Assembly: GCF_000518785.1 (NCBI RefSeq) | Contig: NZ_JAEG01000001.1 | Location: forward strand, 496,001 to 560,000 | Reading direction: 5' to 3' | Origin: Paenirhizobium selenitireducens ATCC BAA-1503 | GTDB lineage: Bacteria > Pseudomonadota > Alphaproteobacteria > Rhizobiales > Rhizobiaceae | Length of the DNA: 64,000 nt | Made by a program: the position numbers and the translations under genes | Shown here: positions 62,297-64,000 of the stretch, in pieces | Layout: every line of letters starts with the position of its first letter | Position numbering within the stretch: position 1 is the stretch's first letter | The notes under the pieces: generated by a model | Databases searched by the model: none | What the model was told of the DNA's origin: nothing | Seen by the model: only the letters and a program-made list of their open reading frames with translations

Positions 62297-62674
62297 ATGC
62301 GCCGTGCCTATTCATTCCTTGCCGTTCTGGCCATCGCCTTCACGACCCTGGCTCCGGCCCTGGCGGTCGCCGACAGCTACGGAGCAATCGCCTATTCGCC
62401 CTCCACCCGCGCCGACGGCTGGTCGAACTCCTTCTCCACCCGCGCCGACGCCGAGCGTCGCGCCTTGCGCGAATGTTCCGGCCGCGCCCGCGACTGCCGC
62501 GTCGCGATCTGGTTCAAGAATGCCTGCGGGGCGCTCGCCGTCGGTCAGAACGGCGGCTGGGGTTCCGGCTGGGCTTCCAACCGCAGGGGCGCCGAACTCG
62601 AGGCGATCGGCGTCTGCAACCAGTATACCGGCCGCTGCCGCGTCACCCGCTGGGTCTGCTCCGGCGCCCCTTGA
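62297..62674 (+). CDS. Secreted DUF4189 protein
   Basis: A 125-residue protein with a signal peptide (about 1-26, ending LAVADS) and the DUF4189 pattern: SYGAIAYSPSTRADGW, AERRALRECSG, CRVAIWFKNACGALAVG and the last part WASNRRGAELEAIGVCNQ. Six cysteines in the mature part probably make three disulfides. Exported; function unknown, although one member of a related group inhibits or modulates enzymes in other bacteria. It stands alone between tetR and the right-hand ABC importer. Confidence 0.85.
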   Translation: MRRAYSFLAVLAIAFTTLAPALAVADSYGAIAYSPSTRADGWSNSFSTRADAERRALRECSGRARDCRVAIWFKNACGALAVGQNGGWGSGWASNRRGAELEAIGVCNQYTGRCRVTRWVCSGAP

Positions 62675-62713
62675 GCCTCAAGCAGCGAGAGAAATTCTTG
62701 TCCGGCCCCGACC

Positions 62714-63742
62714 TCAGAGCCGCCAGCCGGCGTTGATCCTCACCGTCACCCGCTCGCCTTTGGCGCAGGCGACCCGGCTGTAGGCCCGAAGCTTCTGGCC
62801 ATCGCCGAGCGTCAGTCTCAGCGCATAGCGCTCGCCCTCGTAGAGCACCCCCTCGACTTCCGCCGGAAGGCCGTCGCCACCGAGCAAGACGTCCTGCGGC
62901 CGCACCAGCACATCCATGTGCGCTCCCCCAGGCACCCGGTCGACCAGCCGTGTCAGGATCTCGTCCCAACCCAGATCGCGCCGCGCAGCGCCGCGCTCCG
63001 GAAGGGTGAGGATTGCCCCCTGCCCGATCAGGCCGCCGACGAGCCGGCCTTCCGGCCGCGCATAGATTTCGGCCGGCGCCGCAACCTGCAACAGCTTGCC
63101 CTCGGACATCACCGCCACATCGGTAGCCAGCGCCATGGCCTCCGCCTGGTCATGGGTGACGTAGATCATCGTCGCACCGGAACGGGCATGGAACTCGCGA
63201 AACGTCTCCTCCATCTCCTGGCGCAGATGCCGGTCGAGATTGGCGAGCGGCTCGTCAAGCAGCACCACGTCCGGCGCCGTCACCAGGCAGCGCGCCAGCG
63301 CCACGCGCTGCCGCTGACCGCCGGACAGATCCGCCGGCCGGCGCCCGGCATAGGCTTCCAGCCGCACGGCCTTCAGCGCGTCGCTCACCTTCTCCCGGTA
63401 GCGTTCGCCGGAAATGCCGCGCACCTTCAGCGGATAACCGACATTGTCGGCGACCGTCATGTGCGGCCAGAGCGCATAGGACTGGAACACCATGGCCATG
63501 TTGCGCTTTTCCGGCGGAATGACCCCACCCGCATCGGCCAGCACCCGTTCGCCAAGCAGGATCGAACCGTCGCTCGGCGTCTCGAAGCCGGCGATCATCC
63601 GAAGCACGGTCGTCTTGCCGCAGCCCGACGGTCCGAGCAGCGCCAAGAATCCGCCCTCGCGGATGTCGAGCGACACGTCGTTCACCGCCGGCTTGCCGGT
63701 GCCGTAGTCCTTGCAGAGCTTGTGGAGGATCAGTTTCGCCAC
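62714..63742 (-). CDS. ABC importer ATP-binding protein (PotA/FbpC type)
   Basis: A 342-residue ATPase of the CUT1/PotA/FbpC/UgpC group: Walker A GPSGCGKTTVL near residue 38, signature LSGGQRQRVALARCL, Walker B VVLLDEPLANLD, then H-loop and a C-terminal TOBE-type beta domain (about 245-342). It serves uptake of polyamine, iron(III), thiamine, phosphonate-like or similar ligand. Its start overlaps the stop of the permease gene by 13 bases, so both belong to one importer operon. Confidence 0.92.
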   Translation of the reverse strand: MAKLILHKLCKDYGTGKPAVNDVSLDIREGGFLALLGPSGCGKTTVLRMIAGFETPSDGSILLGERVLADAGGVIPPEKRNMAMVFQSYALWPHMTVADNVGYPLKVRGISGERYREKVSDALKAVRLEAYAGRRPADLSGGQRQRVALARCLVTAPDVVLLDEPLANLDRHLRQEMEETFREFHARSGATMIYVTHDQAEAMALATDVAVMSEGKLLQVAAPAEIYARPEGRLVGGLIGQGAILTLPERGAARRDLGWDEILTRLVDRVPGGAHMDVLVRPQDVLLGGDGLPAEVEGVLYEGERYALRLTLGDGQKLRAYSRVACAKGERVTVRINAGWRL

Positions 63743-64000
63743 GGGACGACCCCTTTCGGCAGCTTCGCCGCCATGAGTTCGAGCAGCAACATCAGCACCA
63801 CGACCATCAGCACCACCAGCACGGAAAGCGCCGAGGCGAGATCGTAGGAACCGCTGTCGTCGAGATTGTAGATCGCCACGCCGAGCGTCTGGGTGCCGGC
63901 CGACCAGAGAAGGGCGGAGACGGTGAGCTCGTTGCAGGAGATGAGGAAGACGAGGATGACGGACGCGCCGGCCGCCGGTGCAATGAGCGGCACGATGATG
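63730..64000 (-). CDS. ABC importer permease, C-terminal part (cut by right edge)
   Basis: The minus-strand frame is open to base 64000 (residues Ile-Ile precede the internal GTG at 63993), so the N-terminal part lies right of the window. The visible 89 residues hold one to two helices and the segment CNELTVSALLWSAGTQTLGVAIYNLDDSGSY, typical of the C-terminal part of PotB/FbpB-like permeases. Overlaps the ATPase start. Confidence 0.85.
   Translation of the reverse strand, partial: IIVPLIAPAAGASVILVFLISCNELTVSALLWSAGTQTLGVAIYNLDDSGSYDLASALSVLVVLMVVVLMLLLELMAAKLPKGVVPWRN

Overview
The window reads as one continuous piece of an alphaproteobacterial chromosome, most likely Rhizobiales and probably Rhizobiaceae. 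By eye it is GC-rich and densely packed, and most stop/start codons overlap within operons. Family-level markers agree: a type II DAHP synthase, a Usg-family protein, an AqpS-type ars operon, hmuTUV with HutX, DUF1289/DUF2059/DUF2270/DUF4189 proteins, a DivJ/PleC/PdhS-type kinase and the cobT/cobS pair. No phage, insertion sequence, CRISPR array, rRNA or plasmid replication gene was seen. The only tRNA found is tRNA-Lys(CUU).

Layout. 1-10 kb: the C-terminal part of a winged-helix-like protein, a GFA-family protein, aroG (aromatic pathway entry), an alpha/beta hydrolase behind a palindrome, a short ORF plus structured RNA ending in a strong terminator, gor, DUF2059-rpiA, gph and a large YcbB-type L,D-transpeptidase. 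10-17 kb: the ars operon arsR-arsC-aqpS, the two unrelated fumarases fumC and fumA with a lone ribbon-helix-helix gene between them, a GGDEF diguanylate cyclase and an M15 peptidase. 17-25 kb: a PPOX flavoprotein, a hydrolase/MarR divergent pair sharing a palindrome, DUF971, and a molybdenum-cofactor run in which moaA and mobA-mobB are separated by two drug/metabolite transporters. 25-32 kb: an OmpA-family protein with a very long Gln/Ala/Glu repeat, a polar amino acid ABC importer (binding protein and two permeases, no ATPase), usg behind a perfect CtrA-type site, DUF2270 and a TPR-methyltransferase. 32-42 kb: small cytochrome c, a 3-hydroxyisobutyrate-dehydrogenase-like oxidoreductase, AlkD-like repair protein, Lrp regulator, UDG-like protein, GST, SNase-like nuclease, an orphan sensor kinase, a secreted EEP-family enzyme, dgkA-cobT and, divergently, cobS. 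42-51 kb: aspartic protease, an ABC-2 exporter, two paralogous double-receiver proteins (one a diguanylate cyclase, the other with an Asp-to-Asn change in receiver 1), a small secreted protein and a large MscS-type channel. 50-54 kb: a haem module, with hutX and an IsdG-like monooxygenase transcribed one way and hmuTUV the other from a shared promoter region with an iron-box-like repeat. 54-64 kb: small secreted protein, tRNA-Lys, PhzF, Nudix-EEP pair, a TetR-HlyD-FtsX-ABC operon behind a perfect 26-bp palindrome, DUF4189, and an ABC importer cut by the right edge.

Nothing here is securely an undescribed system. The best leads are the degenerate/intact receiver pair at 44.6-46.9 kb, the short ORF with structured RNA at 3.86-4.25 kb, the CtrA-like site before usg, and the palindromic operators (19095, 51219, 62099). 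All functional names come from reading the translated sequence and recalled family motifs; no database search was run.
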